DNA of 64,000 bases, from contig CALSMP010000004.1 in NCBI GenBank assembly GCA_943787485.1, positions 1 through 64,000 of the forward strand, written 5' to 3'. Shown here in pieces: positions 27,949 through 36,827 of this stretch (the first letter of the stretch is position 1; each line of letters begins with the position of its first letter). Source of the stretch: an uncultured Luminiphilus sp. Its GTDB lineage: Bacteria; Pseudomonadota; Gammaproteobacteria; Pseudomonadales; Halieaceae. The position numbers and the translations under genes were made by a program. The notes under the pieces are model-generated. The model was not told where the DNA came from, did not search any database, and saw only the letters and a list, made by a program, of their open reading frames with translations.

Positions 27949-29184
27949 TCAAACATATCCAATTTCACCGGTAGCACTGAGGTCCCTGATGCTCCCCCAG
28001 TGCTTACACCCAGGACAGTGCCAATGCAGCTGCTGCCCACGGAACCCGCAATGACCGCAGCGATAACTCGATCTGCCTGCCACCAGTTTATTAATCGTGG
28101 CTAATTCTAGGGCTTCGTCTTCGCCAACCTCGCTCTGACTATGCAGTTGCATCAACAACTCCAAACCGCGTAAGGAGGGTTTTTTCTGTAAATGTTGTCT
28201 TAAAAATGTTTTGGCCGCGGTAGCGCCAGCGGCATCGCGAAGCTCAAATGCTATCGCAAGAATCAAGGGCGTATTTGGCGCGCGCCGAAGACAGTCTTCA
28301 AGATAAGCCAGAAATTCCTCTCGTCGATCCAGAGCGTAAAACGCCTGCTTCAATAGCGGAACACTTTCGGCAACGAAGCCTGGCTCCTGATGTGCAAGTG
28401 ATTTTAAAACCTTGATGGCGCGCTCGGGGTTGTCTGCCTTTATCTCCAAATCCCCGAGCGTCATCGTAGCGCGCACGGATGCTGCATCGTACTTTAGCGC
28501 CTGCTGCAAATAGTTTCGACCCGCCTGGTAGTCAAGCTGGGCGACGGCTGCCTCGGCCTTTTCACAACAATAGTGCGCCAACAGAATCGGCACCGGCTGG
28601 CCCACCTCTTCAGCCTCAGACGACTTGGCCTTCAGCAAACCCCGCCGCGGCAGCAACTCAGTCGCTATCAACATAGCCTGATTCCAATCTCGCTGTGCTT
28701 CATAGATCTCCAACAGGTGCCGTTGTGCAACGCGCTGGTGGTCTCCCGACTCTGCCACCAAGTCCTTGAGCAACCGTTCTGACCGATCCAAAAGGCCCGC
28801 AGAGATATAATCTCTGGCAAGTTCCAAATGCGACAAATGCAACTGCGCGAGAGGTAAACTGGGCCGCGCTAACAGATTTTGATGAACCTTGATGGCACGC
28901 TCTACTTCGCCTCGTCTTCGCAGGATATTGCCAAGTGCGATGTGAGTATCGAAGGTCTCGGCATTGACCTCCAACGCCTTGGTAAAGGCATCAATGGCGC
29001 TGTCCTGACTGCCGTCAAGCAGAAAATTAAGCCCCCGGTAGTATTGCGAAGGGGGACTGGCACCAAAGTCCCATAAGTTCAACGTCCTGCTGACCGAACG
29101 CTTTCCCAACAGCCACCCCACGCCAATGGCCGCCGTGAGTACAGCAAGAAGCAGAAAGTCAGTCACCGTTGGTGACACCCGCAC
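27949..29184 (-). CDS. lapB: LapB (YciM), lipopolysaccharide assembly TPR protein
   Basis: A 411-residue inner-membrane-anchored protein. An N-terminal membrane helix (residues ~8-26) is followed by tandem TPR units from ~47 to ~370. A rubredoxin-like metal knuckle (CGHCGFRG ... CPGCKHWG) closes the C-terminus. LapB with FtsH tunes LpxC level and so balances lipopolysaccharide synthesis. The gene overlaps lapA by 26 bases, the usual arrangement. Confidence 0.93.
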   Translation of the reverse strand: MRVSPTVTDFLLLAVLTAAIGVGWLLGKRSVSRTLNLWDFGASPPSQYYRGLNFLLDGSQDSAIDAFTKALEVNAETFDTHIALGNILRRRGEVERAIKVHQNLLARPSLPLAQLHLSHLELARDYISAGLLDRSERLLKDLVAESGDHQRVAQRHLLEIYEAQRDWNQAMLIATELLPRRGLLKAKSSEAEEVGQPVPILLAHYCCEKAEAAVAQLDYQAGRNYLQQALKYDAASVRATMTLGDLEIKADNPERAIKVLKSLAHQEPGFVAESVPLLKQAFYALDRREEFLAYLEDCLRRAPNTPLILAIAFELRDAAGATAAKTFLRQHLQKKPSLRGLELLMQLHSQSEVGEDEALELATINKLVAGRSSYRCGHCGFRGQQLHWHCPGCKHWGSIRDLSATGEIGYV

Positions 29185-29464
29185 GGCGCAACTTGTCTAC
29201 CTCTGTTTGCAAGCGTGATACTTCCCGTCGCTGCCTCGCCAAGGAAGTCCTTTGCTGGAGAGCCAAAATACTCGATGCCAGCAAGCCCAATAGCGCGCCG
29301 ATGACCAGCATACCAAGTAGCCATACTGAAGCCGGCCGCGCCGGAAGCTGGACAACCAATAAATCTAAGGCAATTGGGGCTGAATTTTGAAGGGAAAAAA
29401 GCGCGCCAGCAGTAATCGTGGCGAGTAAAATCATGCCACCGAGCAGAGACCGCACTAGACGCAT
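29159..29464 (-). CDS. lapA: LapA, lipopolysaccharide assembly protein A domain protein
   Basis: A 101-residue membrane protein with two hydrophobic segments (about residues 8-25 and 42-68) and a charged coiled tail rich in arginine (RQRREVSRLQTEVDKL). The internal FSLQNSAPIALDLL is typical of the LapA/DUF1049 family. It lies between ihfB and lapB, with only three bases after the ihfB stop, so it is likely co-transcribed with lapB and acts with it in lipopolysaccharide assembly. Confidence 0.9.
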   Translation of the reverse strand: MRLVRSLLGGMILLATITAGALFSLQNSAPIALDLLVVQLPARPASVWLLGMLVIGALLGLLASSILALQQRTSLARQRREVSRLQTEVDKLRRAGVTNGD

Positions 29465-29467
29465 ACG

Positions 29468-29764
29468 TTAAAAACCCGACTTGAGGGATCGATTAACTCG
29501 TTCTCTAAGCTCTTTTCCTGGCTTGAAATGAGGGACGTGTTTCCCCTCTAGCTCGACGCTGTCCCCGGTTTTTGGATTTCTTCCGCGTCGGGGTTCTCGA
29601 TAATGCAACGAGAAACTGCCAAAGCCTCTGATTTCAATCCGCTCCCCACCCGCCAGCGTCTCAGCCATATGATCTATGATGAGCTTTACAGCGAGCTCTA
29701 CATCTTTGGCGCTGAGCTGGTCTTGGCGCGAAGCCATTAACTCGATAAGTTCGCTGCGGGTCAT
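29468..29764 (-). CDS. ihfB: Integration host factor subunit beta
   Basis: A 98-residue DNA-bending protein of the HU/IHF family. ATG 29764 gives the standard N-terminus MTRSELIE; the track ORF adds 21 upstream residues. The DNA-binding arm [31 protein letters not shown] is complete. IHF, with the alpha subunit, shapes promoters and recombination sites. It lies downstream of a terminator after rpsA, so it should have its own promoter in the ~80 bases between. No strong ribosome-binding site is visible before this ATG. Confidence 0.95.
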   Translation of the reverse strand: MTRSELIELMASRQDQLSAKDVELAVKLIIDHMAETLAGGERIEIRGFGSFSLHYREPRRGRNPKTGDSVELEGKHVPHFKPGKELRERVNRSLKSGF

Positions 29765-29846
29765 AGCTGTGTACGTGATGATAGGACTCGGCCTATTTTC
29801 CACAGCTGGGCAAAGGTTGCAACTCATTCATTTCAAACAAAATTTT

Positions 29847-29874
29847 AAAAAAAAGGCCCTGAAGCGGGCCTTTT
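29847..29874 (-). terminator. Rho-independent terminator after rpsA
   Basis: On the minus strand AAAAGGCCC-GCTTCA-GGGCCTTTT forms a 9-base-pair stem with a 6-base loop, followed by four more T. It starts 24 bases after the rpsA stop and separates rpsA from ihfB. Confidence 0.92.
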
Positions 29875-29897
29875 ATCCTGGATTGCGCGAAATGCCT

Positions 29898-31571
29898 TCA
29901 CTGGCCGTCCATCTGCGCCTTGATAAGATCACCAATAGTACCGGGGGACGCGGCCTCATCTTGCTGCTTCAACGACTCCACGGCTTCCTTCTCATCCTCA
30001 ACATCCTTGGCTTTGATCGACAAGCCTAAGGATCGGTTCTTGCGATCCACGTTGATGATCTTGGCTTCGACAGAATCACCCACATTCAGCACTGATCGCG
30101 CGTCATCAACCCGATCTACGCTAATATCCGAGGCCTTAAGGTAACCCTCAACTTCCTCGCTCAGCTTGATCGTGGCACCCTTCGCATCTACCTCGGTGAC
30201 GGTGCCCGTGACGATGGTACCCTTGTCGTTGTCGCTGACGTAAAGACTAAATCCGTCTTCCTCCATCTGCTTAACACCAAGAGAAATACGTTCACGCTCG
30301 GGGTCAATTGATAGGATTACCGTCTCAATCTCATCGCCCTTCTTGTAGTTCCGAACGGCTTCTTCTCCGGTCTCATTCCAACTGATGTCGCTGAGATGAA
30401 CCAAGCCATCGATGTTACCGTCGAGACCGATGAAGATGCCGAAATCCGTAATCGACTTGATGGTACCGGAGATGCGATCACCTTTTGCGTGGTCTGCTGC
30501 AAATGCATCCCAGGGATTCTGAGTACACTGCTTTATACCGAGAGAGATACGACGACGCTCTTGATCGATATCGAGAACCATGACTTCAACTTCATCACCC
30601 AGCTGTACGATCTTGGACGGATGAACGTTCTTGTTAGTCCAATCCATTTCAGAAACGTGTACTAGCCCCTCAACACCTTCCTCAATCTCGGCAAAACAAC
30701 CGTAATCGGTGAGGTTGGTAATCCGGGCATTGGTGCGGCTTCCCTCTGGGTATCGGTTAGTGATTTCAACCCATGGATCTTCACCCAACTGTTTTAGACC
30801 AAGCGATACGCGATTGCGCTCACGATCAAACTTGAGGATCTTCACGTCCATTTCCTGACCGACTTCAACGATCTCACTTGGGTGCTTGATGCGCTTCCAG
30901 GCCATATCAGTAATGTGAAGTAGGCCGTCAACGCCGCCCAGATCAACAAAAGCGCCGTAATCCGTCAAATTCTTGACGACACCCTTAACGGACATGCCTT
31001 CTTGCAGGTTCTGGAGCAGCTCTTCGCGCTCTTGGCTGTTGGCGGCTTCCATGACGGCTCGCCGTGAGACCACCACGTTGTTTCTTTTCTGGTCGAGCTT
31101 TATGACTTTAAAGTCGAGCTCTTTGCCTTCGAGGTGCGTGGTTTCGCGTATGGGCCGCACATCGATCAGCGAGCCGGGCAAAAATGCACGAATCGAATCG
31201 ATATCTACGGTAAAACCGCCTTTGACCTTACCGTTGATGATACCCACCACGACTTCTTCCGCCACGTGAGCTGCCTCGAGTCGCTTCCAAGCCTCGGCGC
31301 GCTTCGCCTTCTCTCGGGATAGCTTGGTCTCACCAAAACCGTCTTCAACGGTTTCGAGCGCCACCTGTACTTCATCACCAACGTTGAGCGTGCACTCACC
31401 ATTGGCGTTAATAAACTGGTCGAGCGGTATAACACCCTCAGACTTGAGTCCGGCGTGAACCGTTACCCACTCATTATCGATATCGATGACAACACCCGTC
31501 ACAATGGAACCGGGCTCCATGTCAACGGTCTTTAAACTTTCTTCAAATAATTCGGCGAAGGATTCGCTCAT
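29898..31571 (-). CDS. rpsA: 30S ribosomal protein S1
   Basis: A 557-residue protein made of six S1 RNA-binding repeats, as in Escherichia coli S1. Repeats begin near [72 protein letters not shown] and [15 protein letters not shown]. It brings structured mRNA to the ribosome. It follows cmk by 84 bases, the conserved order, and is closed by a strong terminator. Confidence 0.97.
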   Translation of the reverse strand: MSESFAELFEESLKTVDMEPGSIVTGVVIDIDNEWVTVHAGLKSEGVIPLDQFINANGECTLNVGDEVQVALETVEDGFGETKLSREKAKRAEAWKRLEAAHVAEEVVVGIINGKVKGGFTVDIDSIRAFLPGSLIDVRPIRETTHLEGKELDFKVIKLDQKRNNVVVSRRAVMEAANSQEREELLQNLQEGMSVKGVVKNLTDYGAFVDLGGVDGLLHITDMAWKRIKHPSEIVEVGQEMDVKILKFDRERNRVSLGLKQLGEDPWVEITNRYPEGSRTNARITNLTDYGCFAEIEEGVEGLVHVSEMDWTNKNVHPSKIVQLGDEVEVMVLDIDQERRRISLGIKQCTQNPWDAFAADHAKGDRISGTIKSITDFGIFIGLDGNIDGLVHLSDISWNETGEEAVRNYKKGDEIETVILSIDPERERISLGVKQMEEDGFSLYVSDNDKGTIVTGTVTEVDAKGATIKLSEEVEGYLKASDISVDRVDDARSVLNVGDSVEAKIINVDRKNRSLGLSIKAKDVEDEKEAVESLKQQDEAASPGTIGDLIKAQMDGQ

Positions 31572-31655
31572 GAGATTTACCTGTGGTTGCGACGCTCTAA
31601 AGTCACTTTGCTAACTTTGCGTCTTAGCCGGTATCCAGACTCACCGGGTCTGTCG

Positions 31656-32378
31656 TCAGTTCGCGGAATCCGAGGTGTCTGGCCTGTCGCCGGATGTCCG
31701 CCCTACAAGTCCCCTGGAAGCCATAAGGTCGGTCACCTGAGAGAACACCTGCTCCGCAGTCAACGTTGTGCTGTCAAGCGTCACGGCGTCTTCAGCGGCA
31801 ACCAGCGGCGATATCGACCGGGAGGAATCCCGAGCATCGCGGTCTCGTATGCTATCCAGAAGGCGCGGCAGGCTAACACTTTCGCCTTTTTCTAGCAACT
31901 GGGAATATCGCCGCTCTGCCCGGGCTTCTGCGCTGGCGGTCAGAAAAATTTTCAACGGTGCGTCGGGGAATACTTGGGTACCCATATCGCGGCCGTCTGC
32001 GATCAAACCCGGGAACCTGGCCCACTCACGCTGTCTGGCCAGCAGTGCCTCTCGAACCCTGGGCAACACCGCCACGGCCGACGCGCCTTTGCTGCCGAGT
32101 TCAGATCGAATTTCAGCGGTGACATCAACGCCATCAAGCCAGACATGCACTTCGCGATCTCCGACAACAAATTCGGCATTGAGTGTACGAGCAATAGCTG
32201 CAGCACCTTCTTCATTGGTCCAGGCAACATCCGCGTTCAGACACGCCTTGCCCACGACGCGGTAGAGAGCGCCACTGTCGAGCAGGTGCCACTGGCAATG
32301 TTTCGCCAGCCGCATCGCCAGCGTGCCCTTGCCTGCACCACTGGGCCCATCGATACAGACGACCGGGGTAGAAGTCAC
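31656..32378 (-). CDS. cmk: Cytidylate kinase
   Basis: A 240-residue kinase that phosphorylates CMP and dCMP. The P-loop GPSGAGKGTLAMRL is at residues 10-23, with LLDSGALYR after it and the DGRDMGTQVFPDA segment in the CMP-binding region. The start overlaps the aroA stop by four bases. The C-terminal ~15 residues are a loose tail beyond the usual end. Confidence 0.95.
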   Translation of the reverse strand: MTSTPVVCIDGPSGAGKGTLAMRLAKHCQWHLLDSGALYRVVGKACLNADVAWTNEEGAAAIARTLNAEFVVGDREVHVWLDGVDVTAEIRSELGSKGASAVAVLPRVREALLARQREWARFPGLIADGRDMGTQVFPDAPLKIFLTASAEARAERRYSQLLEKGESVSLPRLLDSIRDRDARDSSRSISPLVAAEDAVTLDSTTLTAEQVFSQVTDLMASRGLVGRTSGDRPDTSDSAN

Positions 32379-33676
32379 AGCGTCATATCCAGCTGCAACC
32401 CCACGCCGCTGGCGAGATCGGCAAAACCGGGGAAAGAGGTTGCGACATGGTCACAGTCTAAAATAGTGATCGGGCCCTGGGCGCGCAATGCCGCCATCGA
32501 AAAGCTCATGGCAATTCTATGATCATCGAAGGTCTCGATGGTCGCACTCCCCATCGACCCACCCTCAATACGAATACCATCTGGGGTTGGTTGGTTGACA
32601 ATTCCCAACGCATCAAGGCCGCGTGCCATTGACGCGATGCGATCGCTCTCCTTAACCCGCAGCTCCTCCGCGCCAGTGAGAATCGTCGTGCCCTCGGCAC
32701 AGGCTGCGGCGATAAACAGTGCCGGAAACTCATCGATCGCCAGAGGAACAAATTCCTCTGGTATTTGAATGCCTTTTAGCGGCGCGTAGCGCACCCGCAG
32801 GTCTGCCACCGGCTCACCGCCAACCTCTCGTGGATTGATAATCTCGATATTTGCACCCATTAAATCCAAAATGCTGAGTACGCCGGTCCGCGTTGGATTC
32901 ATTCCAACATGCCGCAGCAGAAGATCAGAACCGGGTGCAATACTGGCACCAATCAGAAAGAAGGCCGCGGAGGAGATGTCGGCGGGAATGTCTATATCCG
33001 CTGCCTGTAAGCTGCCCCCTCCCTCGACACTAATCACACCACTGGCTTCTTCCACCGAATAACCAAAGCCGCGCAGCATTCTCTCAGTATGATCACGGGT
33101 AGGGGCAGGTTCGGTAACGGAAGTTCGACCGCTGGCCATCAAACCGGCCAGCAGTACACAAGACTTTACCTGGGCGCTGGCAATAGGTAGATCATAGTGA
33201 ATACCTCGCAGAGGCTGCCCACCGAGTATCTGCAAGGGCGGGCGGCCATCGGGCGCAGAGGTAATAGAAGCACCCATTTTTTCCAGTGGCGTGATGACTC
33301 GACCCATGGGGCGCTTCATGAGTGAGGCATCGCCGACCAACTCGGTGTTAAAAGTCTGCCCCGCAAGCAAACCGCTGAGCAAACGCATGCTGGTACCCGA
33401 GTTACCCATATCGAGCGGATGCTCTGGTGCCGACAGGCCATTGAGCCCTGCCCCATGGATAGACAGGCGCCCGCCCGTCGGGCCATCAATGCGCACTCCC
33501 ATTGCCCGAAAAGCCGCCACGGTAGCGAGCGCATCTTCGCCCTCTAAAAAGCCCTGAACCTGAGTTACTCCATCAGCCAGCGCCCCGAGCATGACCGAGC
33601 GATGAGACATGGACTTATCTCCCGGCACCCGAATATCTCCCGTAAGAGCACCTCCTGGCTGGACAACAAATTTCAC
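32375..33676 (-). CDS. aroA: 3-phosphoshikimate 1-carboxyvinyltransferase (EPSP synthase)
   Basis: A 433-residue EPSP synthase of the shikimate pathway. It joins shikimate-3-phosphate and PEP. Motifs are GDKSMSHRS (18-26), GNSGTSMRL, KRPMGRV, SAQVKS, TRDHTERM and NPTRTG. The set GDKS, SAQxK, NxTR and RxHTE is that described for class II EPSP synthases. In many pseudomonads aroA is fused to tyrA; here they are separate genes with a 4-base ATGA overlap. Confidence 0.95.
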   Translation of the reverse strand: MKFVVQPGGALTGDIRVPGDKSMSHRSVMLGALADGVTQVQGFLEGEDALATVAAFRAMGVRIDGPTGGRLSIHGAGLNGLSAPEHPLDMGNSGTSMRLLSGLLAGQTFNTELVGDASLMKRPMGRVITPLEKMGASITSAPDGRPPLQILGGQPLRGIHYDLPIASAQVKSCVLLAGLMASGRTSVTEPAPTRDHTERMLRGFGYSVEEASGVISVEGGGSLQAADIDIPADISSAAFFLIGASIAPGSDLLLRHVGMNPTRTGVLSILDLMGANIEIINPREVGGEPVADLRVRYAPLKGIQIPEEFVPLAIDEFPALFIAAACAEGTTILTGAEELRVKESDRIASMARGLDALGIVNQPTPDGIRIEGGSMGSATIETFDDHRIAMSFSMAALRAQGPITILDCDHVATSFPGFADLASGVGLQLDMTL

Positions 33677-34626
33677 GATTCACCGCCCTGTTCTTCGCTG
33701 GGATCACTCGCCACCTCTTGTGCCAAGATTTCTTGAGCCAAAGCATCGTCGAGTACCGGGTTGAGAATTCTGTCGTGGCGGCGGCGCACCTCTTTACATC
33801 GGCCGAAATAGCGCTCAAGTGCATCGCTATCTCTATCAGCAACCCAACCTTTTAACTCCGCGATTTCTGCCTCGACCCGCGACAGCGCTGCGTTAATGGC
33901 AGCGCCATTAGTCAAGGCAACATCGCGCCACATAACCGGGTCCGATCCCGCGATTCGAGTCATATCGCGCAGGGCACCACCGCCATGACGCATAGGATCC
34001 AAGGGGTCATCTGCCAACGCGTTGGTCAGCGCATAAGCCAGTAAATGTGGTGAGTGGCTACTCGCGGCTAAGGCAGCATCATGATCATCCACACTCATGG
34101 TGGTAATGCGGGAGCCGGCTGCTCGCCACATTGCCGCGACGGTCTCGACTGCCTCTCGCTCGGTGTTTTCCAGGGGCGTGAGTATGACTTCTCTGCCCGC
34201 GAACAGCGTGGCCTGCGCAGATTCAACGCCACTGTGTTCAAGCCCGGCAATAGGGTGCCCCGGCACGAACCGCGGATACTCCGAGCCGGCGCGCTCTACC
34301 ACCCAGCCCTTGATGCTGGCCATATCGGTAATAACGGAGGGGCTTTCAAGCGCCGTCAGCTTGGGCAATATTTCGGCCAGCAGGTCACCCGAGGCCATCG
34401 GTGGAGCACCCACAACAATCACTTCCGCGCCGTCAATCGCCTCTTCAAGATCCAAGGTGTAACCGTCAATGACGCTCAGTTTCACCCCCCGGAGCAAACT
34501 CGCTTCCCGCGGTCCCCAGGCCCGCAGGGAACCCTGCCAGCCGGACGCGCGAAGGGCGAGCGCCAGGGATCCTGAGATGAGCCCAAGTCCAAGAAAAACG
34601 ACTGATTTAGCCCTAAAGCTTGACAC
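33673..34626 (-). CDS. tyrA: Prephenate dehydrogenase
   Basis: A 317-residue TyrA starting at GTG 34626. The NAD(P)-binding site is VVFLGLGLISGSLALAL. GHPIAGLEHSGVESA matches the catalytic-histidine segment of this family (usually GSHPMAGSE), and SSHSPHLLAYAL carries the second conserved region. It leads to tyrosine by oxidative decarboxylation of prephenate. It lies between pheA and aroA with tight spacing. The hisC paralogue that sits here in Pseudomonas is absent. Confidence 0.9.
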   Translation of the reverse strand: MSSFRAKSVVFLGLGLISGSLALALRASGWQGSLRAWGPREASLLRGVKLSVIDGYTLDLEEAIDGAEVIVVGAPPMASGDLLAEILPKLTALESPSVITDMASIKGWVVERAGSEYPRFVPGHPIAGLEHSGVESAQATLFAGREVILTPLENTEREAVETVAAMWRAAGSRITTMSVDDHDAALAASSHSPHLLAYALTNALADDPLDPMRHGGGALRDMTRIAGSDPVMWRDVALTNGAAINAALSRVEAEIAELKGWVADRDSDALERYFGRCKEVRRRHDRILNPVLDDALAQEILAQEVASDPSEEQGGES

Positions 34627-34638
34627 CGTCCAGTATCC

Positions 34639-35742
34639 CTACAGAGGGGCTCGCGGATAAGAGCCAAGCCTCTTCAGCATGATGGACTGCTCCTCGAGCT
34701 CTTTCATGATGTTAGCGACCACCTCGTCGTCAAGGTGGCCCTCAAACTCGATGAAAAACACGTAGGTCCACTTCTCGGTCTTGGACGGCCGCGAATCGAT
34801 GCGCGTCAAGCTGATCCCCGCCTCTTCAAATGGCCGTAACAAATTCAGCAGGGCACCGGGTCGATTCCTGCTAGCGATAAGCACGGAGGTCTTGTCCACG
34901 CCACTGGGCGGAACAAACTCATTGCCGAGCACCAAGAAACGGGTGGTGTTGCTGGCGTAATCCTGAATCGAGGAAGATCGGCAAACAAGCGGATACATTT
35001 CCGCTGCCAACTCTCCAGCGATCGCCGCAACGCCCTCCTCCTCACTGGCTCGCCTGGCCGCCTCACCATTACTCGGGGCCTCTTCCCGCGCAACACTTGG
35101 CAGGTTGGTGTCGAGCCAACTGCGACATTGAGCCAGCGCTTGGGGATGTCCGGTGACACAGGAAAGGGGCCCCGAGCCGGTCTTGTCACCCACAAAAAGG
35201 TGGTGAATAACGGGAAGCTCAACCTCGCCAACGATCTTGACCGAGGACTCTAAAAAACAATCCAGTGTCTGCCCGACCATACCCTCGGTCGAGTTTTCTA
35301 CCGGAACGATACCAAAGTCGCAGCGCCGCTCTTCTACCTGCCGAAAAACAGCCGTAATTGACTTATGGGTTTCCTGAATCGCCGACTGACCAAAATGCTT
35401 GCGAGCAGCGGCTTGGGTATAGGTGCCCGGCGGACCAAGATAAGCAACCGTCAAGGGCTGCTCCAACGCCAAACAACTGGACATGATCTCGCGAAATATT
35501 CGCGCCACATAGTCAGAGGGCAGCGGACCTGAATTCCGATCTTGAATGGCGCGCAGGACCTGTGCTTCACGCTCGGGGCGATAGAACAAAGGGGCGTCCT
35601 CAGCGGCAAGCCGAGACGCCTCTAATTTAACGATGGCGACTTCCTGCGCGCACTTCGCTCGCTCACTAATCAACTCGAGCAGTTGCGTATCTATGGCATC
35701 GATCCGCGCCCTGATAGCGCTCAGCTGTTCATCAGTGGCCAT
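34639..35742 (-). CDS. pheA: Bifunctional chorismate mutase / prephenate dehydratase
   Basis: A 367-residue PheA. An AroQ chorismate mutase domain occupies residues ~1-90 (LSAIRARIDAIDTQLLELI). The prephenate dehydratase domain follows (VAYLGPPGTYTQAAA, DFGIVPVENSTEGMV, ASNTTRFLVLG) and an ACT regulatory domain with GALLNLLRPFEEAGISLTRIDSRP binds phenylalanine. I prefer ATG 35742; the track GTG is one codon earlier. It follows serC almost directly. Confidence 0.95.
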   Translation of the reverse strand: MATDEQLSAIRARIDAIDTQLLELISERAKCAQEVAIVKLEASRLAAEDAPLFYRPEREAQVLRAIQDRNSGPLPSDYVARIFREIMSSCLALEQPLTVAYLGPPGTYTQAAARKHFGQSAIQETHKSITAVFRQVEERRCDFGIVPVENSTEGMVGQTLDCFLESSVKIVGEVELPVIHHLFVGDKTGSGPLSCVTGHPQALAQCRSWLDTNLPSVAREEAPSNGEAARRASEEEGVAAIAGELAAEMYPLVCRSSSIQDYASNTTRFLVLGNEFVPPSGVDKTSVLIASRNRPGALLNLLRPFEEAGISLTRIDSRPSKTEKWTYVFFIEFEGHLDDEVVANIMKELEEQSIMLKRLGSYPRAPL

Positions 35743-35745
35743 CAC

Positions 35746-36825
35746 TCACCCCCGACGACGCTCGAAATCGCGCATAAAGTCACACAGCGCATGGACCGAC
35801 GATTCCGGCACAGCGTTGTAAATACTCGCGCGCATGCCTCCCACCGAACGATGTCCCTTGAGATTGAGCAATCCCGCCTCCTCGGCCTCACTCAGGAAAA
35901 CTTTGTCCAGCGTATCATCCGCGAGAGTGAAAGGAACATTCATCCATGAGCGACTCGCGAGCTCTACCGGGCTGGCATAAAACGGCGATTGGTCAATAAG
36001 CGTGTAGAGCAGACTTGCTTTGCGCTGATTGATCTCCGCCATAGCAGTCAGGCCGCCAAGATCCTCGAGCCATTGAAAGACAAGTCCGGCCAGGTAAATA
36101 GAGAACGTGGGCGGCGTGTTGTACATAGATTGACTTTCTTCAGCCACCGTCCAGCTGAGCGTGGCAGGACAAGAATCCGAGGCCGTCCCGAGTAAATCTT
36201 TCCTCACAATCACCACCACAAGACCAGCGGGGCCGATGTTTTTCTGAGCCCCGGCGTAAATCACGCCAAACTGAGTGACATCAAGCGGACGGGATAACAG
36301 CGTTGAGGACATATCCGCCACCAGAGGCACCGGCACGTTGGGCACTGAAGAAAACTCCAGGCCGCCAATGGTCTCGTTAGGACAGTAATGCAGGTAGGCC
36401 GCGTCCGCGTTGACTTGCCAGGATTCTACCGCCGGGATACGACAAAAATTATCCTCAGCGCCCGAGGCAACCACTTTCGCCTCAATAAATCGCCCCCCCT
36501 CTGCGACCGCCTTTTTGGACCACTGGCCCGTCACCACATAATCCGCAGCGGCCCCAGTGGATCCAAGATTTTGTGGGATCGCCGCAAACTGCTGGCTGGC
36601 ACCCCCTTGCAAAAACAACACCGCGTAATCATCACCAATAGATAACAGGCGGCGCAGGCTGGCCTCGGCAGATTGAATGACTGATTCAAACTCGGGGCTC
36701 CGATGACTGAGCTCCATAATAGACGCACCCGCATGACCCCAGTCGAGAAGCTCGGCCTGCGCTTGCGCCAAAACAGCCTCAGGCAGCGCCGCTGGACCTG
36801 CGCAAAAATTGTGCTTTCGGGCCAC
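35746..36825 (-). CDS. serC: Phosphoserine aminotransferase
   Basis: A 359-residue class V aminotransferase, used in serine and pyridoxal phosphate synthesis. The N-terminus NFCAGPAALPEAVL and the PLP-lysine segment GVIYAGAQKNIGPAGL are diagnostic. The C-terminus GHRSVGGMRASIYNAVP carries the substrate-binding arginine region. It follows gyrA by two bases, in the conserved gyrA-serC-pheA order. Confidence 0.97.
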   Translation of the reverse strand: MARKHNFCAGPAALPEAVLAQAQAELLDWGHAGASIMELSHRSPEFESVIQSAEASLRRLLSIGDDYAVLFLQGGASQQFAAIPQNLGSTGAAADYVVTGQWSKKAVAEGGRFIEAKVVASGAEDNFCRIPAVESWQVNADAAYLHYCPNETIGGLEFSSVPNVPVPLVADMSSTLLSRPLDVTQFGVIYAGAQKNIGPAGLVVVIVRKDLLGTASDSCPATLSWTVAEESQSMYNTPPTFSIYLAGLVFQWLEDLGGLTAMAEINQRKASLLYTLIDQSPFYASPVELASRSWMNVPFTLADDTLDKVFLSEAEEAGLLNLKGHRSVGGMRASIYNAVPESSVHALCDFMRDFERRRG

Positions 36826-36827
36826 GC

